This document shows, piece after piece, positions 9,482 through 18,124 of a DNA stretch of 40,792 nucleotides. The position numbers were made by a program, and so were the translations under genes. Every line of letters starts with the position of its first letter. The stretch's first letter is position 1. Location of the stretch: assembly GCF_018588885.1 (NCBI RefSeq), contig NZ_JAFFIW010000049.1, positions 1-40,792 of the forward strand. The letters run 5' to 3'. This DNA comes from Mesorhizobium sp. dw_380 (GTDB lineage: Bacteria; Pseudomonadota; Alphaproteobacteria; Rhizobiales; Rhizobiaceae). The notes under the pieces were generated by a model. That model worked only from the letters and a program-made list of their open reading frames with translations, ran no database searches and was not told the origin of the DNA.

Positions 9482-9516
9482 GAGAGGGGCGAAGCGTCAG
9501 GTGCTCCGCCCCTCTC
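9482..9516. terminator. Hairpin terminator between convergent DUF1062 and typA genes
   Basis: GAGAGGGGCGAAGC at 9482-9495 pairs with GCTCCGCCCCTCTC at 9503-9516 with a single mismatch, giving a 14-bp GC-rich stem and a 7-nt loop. It starts 4 bases after the DUF1062 stop and ends 23 bases before the typA stop, so it can serve both strands. No long U-tract follows. Confidence 0.7.
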
Positions 9517-9539
9517 GGAAACGATCAGAAGTAAGAAGA

Positions 9540-11369
9540 TTACGCCGCGCCGACCGCCTTGGCCGACTTCTCGAAGCGCTTGCGCTCGTTCGGGTCGAGA
9601 TAGAGCTTGCGCAGGCGAATGGTCTTCGGCGTCACCTCGACCAGCTCGTCGTCCTGGATCCAGGCCAGTGCGCGTTCCAGCGTCATGCGGATCGGCGGTG
9701 TCAGCTTGACCGCCTCGTCCTTGCCGGCGGCGCGGATGTTGGTCAGCTTCTTGCCCTTCAGCACGTTGACTTCGAGGTCGTTGTCGCGGGAGTGGATGCC
9801 GATGATCATGCCCTGATAGACTTTGACGCCCGGATCGATGACCATCGGGCCGCGGTCTTCCAGGTTCCACATGGCGTAGGCGACCGACTCGCCCTGCTCG
9901 TTGGAGATCAGCACGCCGTTGGTGCGGCCGGGCAGTTCGCCCTTATAGGGCTCATAGGCGTGGAACAGGCGGTTCATCACGGCGGTGCCGCGCGTGTCGG
10001 TCAAAAGTTCCGACTGGTAGCCGATCAGGCCGCGCGTCGGCGCGTGGAAGACGATGCGCTGGCGGTTGCCGCCGGACGGGCGGAGTTCGACCATCTCGGC
10101 CTTGCGCTCCGACATCTTCTGCACGACGACGCCGGCATGTTCCTCGTCGACGTCGATGACGACTTCCTCGACCGGCTCAAGCAATTCGCCGTTCTCGCCC
10201 TTCTGCATGACGACGCGCGGACGCGATACGGCGATTTCAAAGCCTTCGCGACGCATCGTCTCGATCAGCACGGCGAGCTGCAATTCGCCGCGGCCGGAGA
10301 CGAAAAACGAATCCTTGTCGGGCGATTCCTCGATCTTCAGTGCGACATTGCCTTCGGCCTCGCGCAGCAGGCGGTCGCGGATGACGCGGCTGGTCACCTT
10401 GTCGCCCTCGGTGCCGGCGAGCGGGCTATCATTGACCAGGAAGGACATGGTCACGGTCGGCGGATCGATCGGCTGCGCATGCAGCGCCTCGGTCACCGCC
10501 AGGTCGCAGAACGTGTCGGCGACGGTGCCCTTGGACAGGCCGGCGATGGCGACGATGTCGCCCGCCTGGGCTTCTTCGATCGGCTGGCGCTCGAGGCCAC
10601 GGAAGGCAAGGATCTTGGAGATGCGGCCGGTTTCGATCTGCGTGCCGTCATTGTGCAGCACCTTGACCGCCTGGTTCGACTTCAGCGTGCCGCTCTCGAT
10701 GCGGCCGGTGATGATGCGGCCGAGGAACGGATTGGCTTCCAGGATGGTGCCGATCATGCGGAACGGGCCGGGATGAACGGTCGGCGCCGGCACATGCTTG
10801 ATGACGAGGTCGAACAGCGGCGCCAGGCCCTGATCCTTCGGACCTTCCGGATTTTCCGAAACCCAGCCGTCGCGGCCCGAACCATAGAGGATCGGGAAGT
10901 CGAGCTGCTCGTCGGTGGCGTCGAGTGCCGCGAACAGGTCGAACACCTCGTTGACGACCTCGACATGGCGGGCGTCCGGACGGTCGATCTTGTTGATGAC
11001 GACGATCGGCTTCAGGCCGACCTTGAGTGCCTTGCCGACGACGAACTTGGTCTGCGGCATCGGGCCCTCGGCAGCGTCGACCAGCACGATGGCCGAATCC
11101 ACCATCGACAGGATGCGCTCGACCTCACCGCCGAAATCGGCGTGTCCGGGCGTGTCGACGATGTTGATGCGCGTATCCTTCCAGTCGACCGAGGTCGCCT
11201 TGGCCAGGATGGTGATGCCGCGCTCCTTTTCAAGATCGTTGGAATCCATGGCGCGCTCGGCGACGCGCTGGTTGTCGCGGAAGGAGCCGGACTGCTTCAA
11301 AAGCTGGTCGACCAGGGTGGTCTTTCCATGGTCAACGTGCGCGATGATCGCGATATTACGGAGTTTCAT
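9540..11369 (-). CDS. typA: Ribosome-associated GTPase TypA/BipA
   Basis: 609 residues, the normal length of TypA/BipA, a translational GTPase that binds the 70S ribosome and assists late 50S assembly and stress or cold adaptation. All G motifs are visible: AHVDHGKTT at 10-18, ERGIT at 49-53, DTPGH at 72-76 and NKID at 126-129. The EF-Tu domain 2-like, domain III/V and BipA-specific C-terminal regions follow; KRGEL-type text appears as VSGRGELQLAVLIETMRREG. The start at 11369 is the family's standard MKLRNIAIIAHVDHGKTT. Transcribed alone; a 16-bp dyad lies about 80 bp upstream. Confidence 0.97.
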   Translation of the reverse strand: MKLRNIAIIAHVDHGKTTLVDQLLKQSGSFRDNQRVAERAMDSNDLEKERGITILAKATSVDWKDTRINIVDTPGHADFGGEVERILSMVDSAIVLVDAAEGPMPQTKFVVGKALKVGLKPIVVINKIDRPDARHVEVVNEVFDLFAALDATDEQLDFPILYGSGRDGWVSENPEGPKDQGLAPLFDLVIKHVPAPTVHPGPFRMIGTILEANPFLGRIITGRIESGTLKSNQAVKVLHNDGTQIETGRISKILAFRGLERQPIEEAQAGDIVAIAGLSKGTVADTFCDLAVTEALHAQPIDPPTVTMSFLVNDSPLAGTEGDKVTSRVIRDRLLREAEGNVALKIEESPDKDSFFVSGRGELQLAVLIETMRREGFEIAVSRPRVVMQKGENGELLEPVEEVVIDVDEEHAGVVVQKMSERKAEMVELRPSGGNRQRIVFHAPTRGLIGYQSELLTDTRGTAVMNRLFHAYEPYKGELPGRTNGVLISNEQGESVAYAMWNLEDRGPMVIDPGVKVYQGMIIGIHSRDNDLEVNVLKGKKLTNIRAAGKDEAVKLTPPIRMTLERALAWIQDDELVEVTPKTIRLRKLYLDPNERKRFEKSAKAVGAA

Positions 11370-11445
11370 GTTCTGGGTCTCGGAAGCGTTGCAGGCAGCA
11401 GGCCAAAGGCGCTGCCTCTTTCGGTTGCGCGGCTCATACAGGGTT

Positions 11446-11461
11446 TTTCGCAGTTGCGAAA
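11446..11461. promoter_or_regulatory. 16-bp dyad upstream of typA
   Basis: TTTCGCA-GT-TGCGAAA is a perfect 7-bp inverted repeat with a 2-bp spacer, 77-92 bp upstream of the typA start. It could be an operator or part of the 5' leader. No regulator is known for it here. Confidence 0.3.
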
Positions 11462-11566
11462 GGGGAAGCGCGACACCAAATACTCATCAAATCTTAAGCA
11501 TCTGCGTGCGAAATGATTTTGTTAACCAAGGCGGGAACCATTCAGGGCCCGGGCAGTTCGACCGTC

Positions 11567-11845
11567 ATGACCGATAAACTCAACCGTTTTTGGCCGCTTA
11601 TCGCGTCCGTTGCCTTTGCCATGCTGCTGGCGGCCAACGCCGCGCAGTCGGCCGCGTCGCTGAAGGAGGCAAGACCGGCCTTGCCGTCCAATGCGCCGGC
11701 CGAACAGGTCTTCGCCGACGCCCCCGACGGCGTGGATCCGGTGGTGACTGGCCCGGTCAGCGCCGCCTTCAAGCAGCGCCAGGATGCCGCCAATTGCGAC
11801 AGCGCGGTGTGGCCGAACATTCCGATGGCCTGCTATCCGGACTGA
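11567..11845 (+). CDS. Small secreted protein, unknown function
   Basis: 92 residues. A signal peptide is clear (MTDKLNRFWPLIASVAFAMLLAANAAQSA, cleavage likely near residue 29). The mature part is acidic, and two cysteines lie in the C-terminal sequence CDSAVWPNIPMACYPD, probably forming a periplasmic disulfide. I do not recognise a family; short proteins ending in a similar Cys-Pro pattern are common in rhizobia. The open frame begins at 11513, but the ATG at 11567 gives a proper signal peptide. Divergent from typA and followed by a palindromic element. Confidence 0.7.
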   Translation: MTDKLNRFWPLIASVAFAMLLAANAAQSAASLKEARPALPSNAPAEQVFADAPDGVDPVVTGPVSAAFKQRQDAANCDSAVWPNIPMACYPD

Positions 11846-11851
11846 CGACGA

Positions 11852-11987
11852 ACTTTACCCTCCCCCTTACGGGAGGGTCGCGAAGCGGAGCGGGGGTCCC
11901 AACTGCGCTAGCGCTCTCCCCACCCCGTCTCGCCAGCTTCGCTTCGCGAAGCCGCCTCGCCGACCCTCCCGACAAGGGGAGGGTAAA
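11852..11987. repeat. Mosaic palindromic intergenic element, type A
   Basis: Begins ACTTTACCCTCCCCC and ends GACAAGGGGAGGGTAAA, inverted copies of each other. Inner segments include GCGAAGC on both strands, near 11880 and 11945. It sits between the convergent small secreted protein and phoD genes, ending 9 bases before the phoD stop. Confidence 0.8.
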
Positions 11988-11995
11988 CAGCGCCC

Positions 11996-13570
11996 TTACG
12001 CCGACCGCACCGGGTCGAGCGTGACTTTGTAGAGTTCGTTGTCCTCGCGGTCCATCAGCCTCACCGTCATCTGCTCGCTGGCGCCGGAAATGTCGACAAG
12101 ACCAAAGAATTGCAGGCCGGCTGACGGCGGCAGGTTCTGACCCTGCTCAGCGGTCGGCGCTTTGATGAACTTCAGCTCCGGACCGAAGGTCATGTCGAAA
12201 TCGTTCGGACCGAACGTGCCGGCATGGATCGGGCCGGAGACGAATTCCCAGAATGGACTGAAATCCTGGAACCGCGCCTTGTCGGGATTGTAGTAATGCG
12301 CGGCCGTATAGTGCACGTCGGCGGTGAGCCAGACGGTGTTGGTGATGCCGGCATTCTTGATATAGCGCAGCAGGTCGGCGATCTCGAGCTCACGTCCCTT
12401 GGGCAGGCCGTTGTCGCCATTGCTGACAGCTTCCGCGCCGGCCTTCTTGGCGGCATCGTCCCAGACGACGAGGCCGAGCGGCATGTCGGCGGCGATGATC
12501 TTCCATGTCGCCTTGGAGTTGGCCAGTTCCCGCTTCAGCCATTTCGTCTGCTGCTCGCCGAGCATGCGCGACTGCGGCGTCATTTCATCCTGCATGTCCG
12601 GACCATTGGGACCGCGATAGGCGCGCATGTCGAGGAAGAACACGTCGAGCAGCGGTCCGTAGGCTATCTTGCGATAGACGCGGCCGGGCTCGGACGGCTC
12701 GTAGCGGATCGTCGTCATCTCATGGAAGGCGCGCGCCGCACGAGCCGCCAGCACATGGATGGATTTTTCCGTGTAACGATTGTCGGCGCTCAAATTCTTC
12801 GAATCCGACCAGTTGTTCAGCACTTCGTGGTCATCCCACTGGTAGAAGGTGGGGCAGATGGCGCTCAGGCCGAGCACGTTCCTGTCCATCATGTTGTACT
12901 TCCACTGGTCGCGGTATTCGTCCAGCGTCTCGGCGACCTTGCGCTTGCCGTCGATCAAGACGACGTTCTTCCACTTGCCGCCGCCGGGCAGGTCGACCTC
13001 ATCCTTCATCGCGCCGTCGGCATAAATGGTGTCGCCCGAATGCAGGAAGAAATCGGGCGTGTGCTTGCCGATCGTGGCGTAGGTCTTCATGCCGGTCTCG
13101 TCGATGCCCCAGCCCTGGCCGGCGGTGTCGCCGGACCACGCGAACTTGATGTCGCGCTTCGAGGCCGGCGCGGTGCGGAAGCGGCCGACGATCGGCTCGG
13201 AGACGGCGTTGATGTCTGCGAGGTCGGCCGCCGTCATGCGGTAGAAGATGTCCTGATCGGAAGCGAGATCGGTGAGCAGGCGTTTGACCGTATAGTCGCT
13301 GGCCGGCGACGTATCGAGCGGCGCCAGCCGGGTCGCGTTGGCGAAATTCTCGGTCGACGACACTTCGAACATGACGCGCGACGGGCGGTCCGTGCGCGTC
13401 CACACCATGCCGCTCGTGGCGTCGACATCGCCGGACTGGACGCCGTGGGTGAAGGCCGGGCGCTGGCTGGCGCGGGAATAATAGGGCAGCGCGAGGCCAG
13501 AGGCGCCGAGGAGACCGGCCGCGCTCGCGGAGGTGACGAAGGCGCGGCGGGTTATCGAGAGCTTGTTCAT
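11996..13570 (-). CDS. phoD: PhoD-type alkaline phosphatase, Tat-exported
   Basis: 524-residue periplasmic phosphodiesterase/phosphomonoesterase of the PhoD family, which releases phosphate from organic esters using Ca/Fe. The Tat signal is visible: ITRRAFVTS at residues 6-14 followed by a hydrophobic stretch. The PhoD N-terminal domain follows (FTHGVQSGDVDATSGMVWTR, 40-59). Metallophosphoesterase motifs are WSGDTAG, HSGDTIYADG and WDDHEVLNNW, with a later TADVHYTAAHYY. The start at 13570 has AGGAGA upstream; a longer frame from 13606 would bury the Tat motif. No Pho box was identified by eye. Flanked on both sides by palindromic elements of different types. Confidence 0.93.
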   Translation of the reverse strand: MNKLSITRRAFVTSASAAGLLGASGLALPYYSRASQRPAFTHGVQSGDVDATSGMVWTRTDRPSRVMFEVSSTENFANATRLAPLDTSPASDYTVKRLLTDLASDQDIFYRMTAADLADINAVSEPIVGRFRTAPASKRDIKFAWSGDTAGQGWGIDETGMKTYATIGKHTPDFFLHSGDTIYADGAMKDEVDLPGGGKWKNVVLIDGKRKVAETLDEYRDQWKYNMMDRNVLGLSAICPTFYQWDDHEVLNNWSDSKNLSADNRYTEKSIHVLAARAARAFHEMTTIRYEPSEPGRVYRKIAYGPLLDVFFLDMRAYRGPNGPDMQDEMTPQSRMLGEQQTKWLKRELANSKATWKIIAADMPLGLVVWDDAAKKAGAEAVSNGDNGLPKGRELEIADLLRYIKNAGITNTVWLTADVHYTAAHYYNPDKARFQDFSPFWEFVSGPIHAGTFGPNDFDMTFGPELKFIKAPTAEQGQNLPPSAGLQFFGLVDISGASEQMTVRLMDREDNELYKVTLDPVRSA

Positions 13571-13670
13571 GGCTGTCTCCTGGATGGCGTTGGACGTTGC
13601 CACCAAGCTCCAGCGTTAATGTTTCAGGCGCATCTCGAAATCATGAACGTTTGATAACAGTGAACAGGCT

Positions 13671-13825
13671 ATCTCCCCCATCGAGGGGGACATGTCGCCG
13701 AAGGCGACAGAGGCGGTCACCTCGCGTAGAGCGCCAACCTCTTTCGTCTGCGGTAAGGCCGAGCCCAGTCGGACCGACCCCCTCTGTCGCCTTCGGCGAC
13801 ATCTCCCCCTCGAGGGGGGAGATTA
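13671..13825. repeat. Mosaic palindromic intergenic element, type B
   Basis: Ends are ATCTCCCCCATCGAGGGGGA at the left and ATCTCCCCCTCGAGGGGGGA at the right, each a hairpin. The inner palindrome GTCGCC-GAA-GGCGAC at 13694-13708 recurs inverted near 13785-13800. It lies between the phoD start and the stop of the MFS gene upstream. Confidence 0.85.
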
Positions 13826-13841
13826 CAGGGCCCGCTACGCC

Positions 13842-15125
13842 TCACGCCGCCTGCGGTTCCGGATCGAAGGCTGGCCGGCTGGTGTTGATCAGCAGCGAGA
13901 TACAGGCGGCGGCGATGGCCGTCATGCCGGCGATCAGGAAGGCCAGCTCGTAATTGCCTTGCAGCTCGCGCATGGTGCCGCCGAAGGCTGCGGCAGTGGC
14001 GGCACCCACCTGATGACCGGCGACGATCCAGCCGAAGACGATCGGCCCGCTGCGGTCGCCGAATGCCTCGTTGGCGAGCCTGAGCGTCGGCGGCACGGTG
14101 GCGATCCAGTCGAGGCCATAGAGCACGGCGAAGATGATCAGGCTGGTCGCCGAGAAGCCGGAATAGGGCAGGTAGATCAGCGACAGGCCGCGGATGGCAT
14201 AATAGACGCCAAGCAGCTTGCGCGGATCGAAACGGTCGGTGAGCCAGCCCGACAGCGTCGTGCCGATCAGGTCGAAAATGCCCATCATCGACAACAGGCC
14301 GGCAGCCTGCACCTCGCCGATGCCCATATCGCCGCAAAACGCGATCAGATGCGTGCCGACCAGGCCATTGGTGGTGAAGCCGCAGACGAAGAAGGTGGCG
14401 AACAGGTACCAGAACACCCGTGTGCCGGCGGCGCGGCGCAGCGTGTTGAGCGTATGCGCCAGGAAATTGCCTTGCGATGCCGGCGATGTCGGCGGCACGT
14501 CATCGGCCGCGGCGCCATAGCGCACCATGCCGATCGACGCCGGGCGCTCCGGCACCAGCAGCCAGACCAGCGGCAGGAGACAGGCGGTGGCGACCGCGAC
14601 GGCGATGGCGACCGGCTTCCAGCCGCCCGTTTGCGCCAGCGAGGCAAGCAGCGGCAGGAACACCAGGAGGCCGGTGGCGCTGGAGGCCGACATCAGGCCC
14701 ATGACCAGGCCGCGATTGGTCTTGAACCAGCGGTTGACGATGGTGGCGCCGAGCACGCTGGCGACGGCGCCGGAGCCGATGCCGGAAAACACACCCCAGG
14801 TGATGAAGAGATGCCAGGGCTTGGTCATCAAAAGGCTGAGCGCAGTCGAGCCTGACATCACCACCAGCGACGCGATCAACGTGCGGCGCAGTCCGATCCG
14901 TTCCATCAGCGCGGCGGCGAACGGACCGGTCAGACCATAGAGCAGGATGCCGACGCCGGCAGCCAGCGAAATGACGTCGCGCCGCCAGCCGAAACTGTTT
15001 TCGAGCGGCAGCATCATGACGGCGGGCGCCGAACGCAGACCGGCGGCGATCAGCAGGCAGAGGAAGATGACGCCGACCACGACGAAAGCGTAGCGCTGGC
15101 CAAACGGACGGGATTGAGCTATCAT
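13842..15125 (-). CDS. MFS transporter, monocarboxylate/OFA-like
   Basis: 427-residue inner-membrane protein with about 12 helices. The segment NRWFKTNRGLVMGLMSASSATG matches the WF...RG...G signature of the monocarboxylate/oxalate-formate branch of the major facilitator superfamily. SGWLTDRFDPRKLLG is the equivalent loop in the second half. Substrate unknown. The start at 15125 is chosen because the longer frame to 15206 would run across the operators and into the divergent regulator. The ATG follows directly after a TetR-type dyad, so repression by the neighbouring TetR protein is very likely; induction by a small molecule is an inference. Confidence 0.87.
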   Translation of the reverse strand: MIAQSRPFGQRYAFVVVGVIFLCLLIAAGLRSAPAVMMLPLENSFGWRRDVISLAAGVGILLYGLTGPFAAALMERIGLRRTLIASLVVMSGSTALSLLMTKPWHLFITWGVFSGIGSGAVASVLGATIVNRWFKTNRGLVMGLMSASSATGLLVFLPLLASLAQTGGWKPVAIAVAVATACLLPLVWLLVPERPASIGMVRYGAAADDVPPTSPASQGNFLAHTLNTLRRAAGTRVFWYLFATFFVCGFTTNGLVGTHLIAFCGDMGIGEVQAAGLLSMMGIFDLIGTTLSGWLTDRFDPRKLLGVYYAIRGLSLIYLPYSGFSATSLIIFAVLYGLDWIATVPPTLRLANEAFGDRSGPIVFGWIVAGHQVGAATAAAFGGTMRELQGNYELAFLIAGMTAIAAACISLLINTSRPAFDPEPQAA

Positions 15126-15179
15126 GTTACTGACCGGTACGTTGCAAGATGGGAGTATGTATACGTACCGATCGGTAAC
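15126..15179. promoter_or_regulatory. Two TetR-type operators between the MFS and tetR genes
   Basis: The right site, TACCGATCGGTA at 15166-15177, is a perfect 12-bp palindrome. The left site, TACTGACCGGTA at 15128-15139, matches it at 10 of 12 positions. The surrounding sequence is also shared as an inverted repeat: GTTAC...GGTACGT on the left against ACGTACC...GTAAC on the right. Centres are 38 bp apart. The left site directly precedes the MFS start; the right one is about 20 bp before the regulator start. This is the usual layout of an autoregulating TetR pair. Confidence 0.75.
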
Positions 15180-15196
15180 ATTGTCAATCGAGTCCC

Positions 15197-15817
15197 ATGA
15201 TGCCAACCGACAAAAATATTGAACTGACCATCAACGAGGGTCATGCGTCGGCGCCACCCAAGGCCGCCAAGAAGATCCTCGACGTCGCCTATGACCTGTT
15301 CTACAGGCGCGGCATCAGGGCGATCGGCGTCGACGAGATCGTCAGGCGCGCCGGCGTCACCAAGCCCAGCCTCTACCGCAGCTTTCCCTCCAAGGACGAA
15401 TTGGCCGCCTCGTACCTCAGGCAATACGACCTTGAGTTCTGGGAGCGCTTCGACGAGGCGGTGGACGCCCATCCCGGCGATCCCCGCGCGCAGATCCTCG
15501 CCTTCCTGACCCGCGTCGGCAAGCGCACGCAACGGCCGGACTACCGCGGCTGCGGCATGACCAATGCAGCGGTCGAGTATCCCGAACACGGCCATCCCGC
15601 CCGCGTCGTCAGTGAAGCCAACAAGCAGGAACTGCGCCGCCGCCTGCGCGCCATGGCCGCCGCGATGGGCGCGCAGGAGGCCGACACGCTGGGCGACGGG
15701 CTGCTGCTTCTGATCGAGGGCGCGTATATCAGCGGCCAGCTGTTCGGCCTCGGTGGTCCCGCGCAGTCGGTCGCCCGCAATGCCGACCTGCTGATTGAAG
15801 CGAGCTTGAAGAAATAG
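15197..15817 (+). CDS. TetR-family transcriptional regulator
   Basis: 206 residues. The N-terminal TetR helix-turn-helix is clear: KKILDVAYDLFYRRGIRAIG followed by VDEIVRRAGVTKPSLYRSF (about residues 49-67). The C-terminal ligand domain has the family's YRGCGMTNAAVEYPEHGHP segment, seen in many TetR proteins next to MFS pumps. Likely represses itself and the divergent MFS gene through the two TACYGAYCGGTA dyads between them. Ligand unknown. ATG 15197 and ATG 15200 are both possible starts and change only one residue. Confidence 0.92.
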   Translation: MMPTDKNIELTINEGHASAPPKAAKKILDVAYDLFYRRGIRAIGVDEIVRRAGVTKPSLYRSFPSKDELAASYLRQYDLEFWERFDEAVDAHPGDPRAQILAFLTRVGKRTQRPDYRGCGMTNAAVEYPEHGHPARVVSEANKQELRRRLRAMAAAMGAQEADTLGDGLLLLIEGAYISGQLFGLGGPAQSVARNADLLIEASLKK

Positions 15818-15861
15818 CGGTTGGCGATACGCTGGGACAGCCTCCAACGGAGATGTCCGCG

Positions 15862-16455
15862 ATGCGCCGCCTGCTGATCCCGCTTGCTCTCGCTGGCCTC
15901 TGTCAGGCAGCCCAAGCCAGTGAGATATCGAGCGCCTATACCGATCTCGACTGGAAGAGGGACTGCGTAACCTACGCTCAGGCCGAACAAGGCGACGGCG
16001 ACTGGGCCGATCTCGCCTGTTCGGGCTATCGCGGCTATCCCGTGCTGATCGCCTATGACGACGCCCGCGAATCGCTGTTTTACGGTTTTCCGCCCGGCGG
16101 CGACATGACATCCGCCTGGGAGAGCTTTTCCGCCTTCAATTCGTCCGGGGCCAAGGTCGAATGGCGCGTCGAGACAAATGGCGACAAGGCCGTGCCCTTC
16201 GCGGTCATCCACCGCCGCACGATCAGCAATGCCGAGGACGAGAAAAAGTCGACCGAAGTGCTGCTCGTCGCCAAGGTCGGTCAGATGGATGCGCGAGATG
16301 GCTGCACCGTCGGCCTCGTGCTGGCCACCGGCAATCCGCAAGCCAACGACCAGGCGCGCAAGCTTGCCGACGAGAAGGCGCGGACCTTCGCCTGTGGCAA
16401 GGACCGGCACACCGTCATCGGCAACGTGCCGGCCTTCGGCCGGGTGGATAATTGA
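15862..16455 (+). CDS. Secreted protein of unknown function
   Basis: 197 residues with a clean signal peptide (MRRLLIPLALAGLCQAAQAS). The mature domain has four cysteines (in RDCVTY, DLACSGY, DGCTVG and TFACGKD), which could make two disulfides, and a repeated YRGYPVLIAYDD-like beta pattern. I recognise rhizobial homologues only as hypothetical proteins. The start at 15862 is preferred over 15853 because GGAG lies 9 bases upstream of 15862 but directly touches 15853. It is 44 bp after tetR on the same strand and might be co-transcribed. Followed by a dispersed repeat. Confidence 0.75.
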   Translation: MRRLLIPLALAGLCQAAQASEISSAYTDLDWKRDCVTYAQAEQGDGDWADLACSGYRGYPVLIAYDDARESLFYGFPPGGDMTSAWESFSAFNSSGAKVEWRVETNGDKAVPFAVIHRRTISNAEDEKKSTEVLLVAKVGQMDARDGCTVGLVLATGNPQANDQARKLADEKARTFACGKDRHTVIGNVPAFGRVDN

Positions 16456-16485
16456 CCAGGTTGGAGATTGGCCGCCACGCCCACA

Positions 16486-16652
16486 ACTTCGTCATCCTGG
16501 GGCGAAGCAAGGAGCGCAGCGACGCAGCGCAGACCCCAGGATCCATGCCGGGACATCAACATCGCCGCAACGGCGCAAAATTCTGTTTCCGCCGCGCACT
16601 TCAGCTAGCGTCGCGGCATGGATCCTCGGGTCAAGCCCGAGGATGACGAAAC
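16486..16652. repeat. Dispersed intergenic repeat, CGTCATCCT type
   Basis: Begins TTCGTCATCCTGGGGCGAAG and ends GAGGATGACGAA in inverted orientation. The interior has GACCCCAGGATCCATGCCG and the matching GCATGGATCCTCGGG. This is a common rhizobial intergenic repeat of a different family from the CTCCCC elements. It separates the convergent secreted-protein and ppa genes. Confidence 0.75.
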
Positions 16653-16656
16653 CCAG

Positions 16657-17190
16657 CTACTTACTCTTCTTCGCCCGCTCGATCGCGTCGACAATCATCT
16701 TCTTGGCGTATTTCGAATCGTGCCAGCCTTCGATCTTGACCCATTTGCCGGGTTCGAGATCCTTGTAGTGCTCGAAAAAGTGCTGCACCTGCTGGAGGGT
16801 GATGTCGGGCAGCTGATTATACTCGGTGACGTTCTCGTAACGCAGCGTCAGCTTGGGCGACGGCACGGCGATGATCTTTTCGTCCTGGCCGGCATTGTCT
16901 TCCATGATCAGCACGCCGATCGGCCGCACGTTGATGACGCAGCCCGGCACCAGTGCGCGCGTGTTGCAGACCAGCACGTCGATCGGGTCGCCATCGCCCG
17001 ACAGCGTGTGCGGCACGAAGCCGTAATTGCCGGGATAACGCATCGAGGTGTGCAGGAAGCGGTCGACGAATAGCGTGCCGGCCTCCTTGTCCATCTCATA
17101 CTTGATTGGCTCGCCGCCGATCGGCACTTCGATGATGACGTTGACGTCTTCAGGCGGATTCTTTCCGGTGGCTATGGCTTCGATGCGCAT
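16657..17190 (-). CDS. ppa: Inorganic pyrophosphatase
   Basis: 177-residue family I soluble pyrophosphatase, hydrolysing PPi to two phosphates with Mg in the cytoplasm. The signature GDGDPIDVLV places the metal-binding aspartates at D66, D68 and D71. K30, R44 and Y56 match the conserved active-site residues of the E. coli enzyme shifted by one. Length is standard for a bacterial hexameric enzyme. ATG 17190 has GAGAGAGGGA upstream. Monocistronic by layout, with a dispersed repeat 3' of it. Confidence 0.97.
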   Translation of the reverse strand: MRIEAIATGKNPPEDVNVIIEVPIGGEPIKYEMDKEAGTLFVDRFLHTSMRYPGNYGFVPHTLSGDGDPIDVLVCNTRALVPGCVINVRPIGVLIMEDNAGQDEKIIAVPSPKLTLRYENVTEYNQLPDITLQQVQHFFEHYKDLEPGKWVKIEGWHDSKYAKKMIVDAIERAKKSK

Positions 17191-17374
17191 GGCTTTATCC
17201 CTCTCTCGATGGGGAGGAGATAGCGGGCGGCGCTAAATGGCGCAATGCGGCGAATGGTGCTCACGCACGTCAGGCGAGACGCGACGGCATTCGGCGCGTT
17301 CAATCATCAGCACAAGATGTTTCAGCGTCGTGATTTCCTGGAGGCGTCCCGGGCTTCCGCGATCATCTCGGCGA

Positions 17375-17881
17375 TCATTCCCAGACGAAAGCGACCTTCT
17401 TCAGCGCTTTCTGTTCGAAGATCTCGACACCCTCGGCGACATCGCGGCCGCCGGCGCCGGCATAGAAGGCAAGCGCGTTCTGGTTGTCTTCCAGCGCCCA
17501 CACCACCATGCCTTTCAGGCCATGGTCAGCGAGCCGAGCCCTGGCTGCCGAAAACAGGCGCCGGCCAAGACCAATGCCCTGATATTCCGGGCGCAGGTAC
17601 AATTCGTAGATTTCGCCTTGCTGCTTGAGTTCCCGGGCACGGTTCTTGCCGATCGTCGCATAGCCGGCGATTGTGCCGCCGATTTCGACGACCAGAACGG
17701 TGGCGGCACGGCGAATCGCGTTCGCCCACCAGTCGGCACCGCGGCGGTTGATCATCGACGTCAGCGTGCGGTGCGGGATGATGCCGGAATAGGCACCGCG
17801 CCAGGCTTCCAGATGCACCTCGGCGATGGCGCCTGCGTCGCGCGGCTCGGCCTTCCGGATGTCGATCGTCAGCGTATTCAT
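17375..17881 (-). CDS. GNAT-family N-acetyltransferase
   Basis: 168 residues covering a single GNAT domain. The acetyl-CoA pyrophosphate loop QGIGLGRR is at 101-108, preceded by the beta-4 strand YELYLRPEY and followed by ALEDNQNALAFYAGAGG, the usual motif B. The substrate could be a protein N-terminus, amine or antibiotic; nothing nearby decides. Start at 17881 gives a standard N-terminus. The 184 bp to ppa hold nothing recognisable. Confidence 0.9.
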   Translation of the reverse strand: MNTLTIDIRKAEPRDAGAIAEVHLEAWRGAYSGIIPHRTLTSMINRRGADWWANAIRRAATVLVVEIGGTIAGYATIGKNRARELKQQGEIYELYLRPEYQGIGLGRRLFSAARARLADHGLKGMVVWALEDNQNALAFYAGAGGRDVAEGVEIFEQKALKKVAFVWE

Positions 17882-18124
17882 GATTTGTTAACCATAAACC
17901 CGCATGGCCCGATTGCAAGAGTACGGGCGGCCCGCCGGCCGCTTTCTCACAGCCGATCATGACATTGCTGAGATCGGGCAAAGCCTGTCTGAAAACGCGC
18001 TCAGGCGAGGCGGATGGCGCAGCTTTCGAGAACCGACGCGCAGCGGACTTTTTTGTCCGTGAGCATCGAAAGCGCAGGAAGCCGCGTCAGGCGTCCGGCT
18101 GAGGGGCGTTTGCAGGCAGGCTTT

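Noticed and set aside
9474..11516. 680-codon open frame antisense to typA
   Set aside because: Same GC effect; the typA product is complete and conserved on the other strand.
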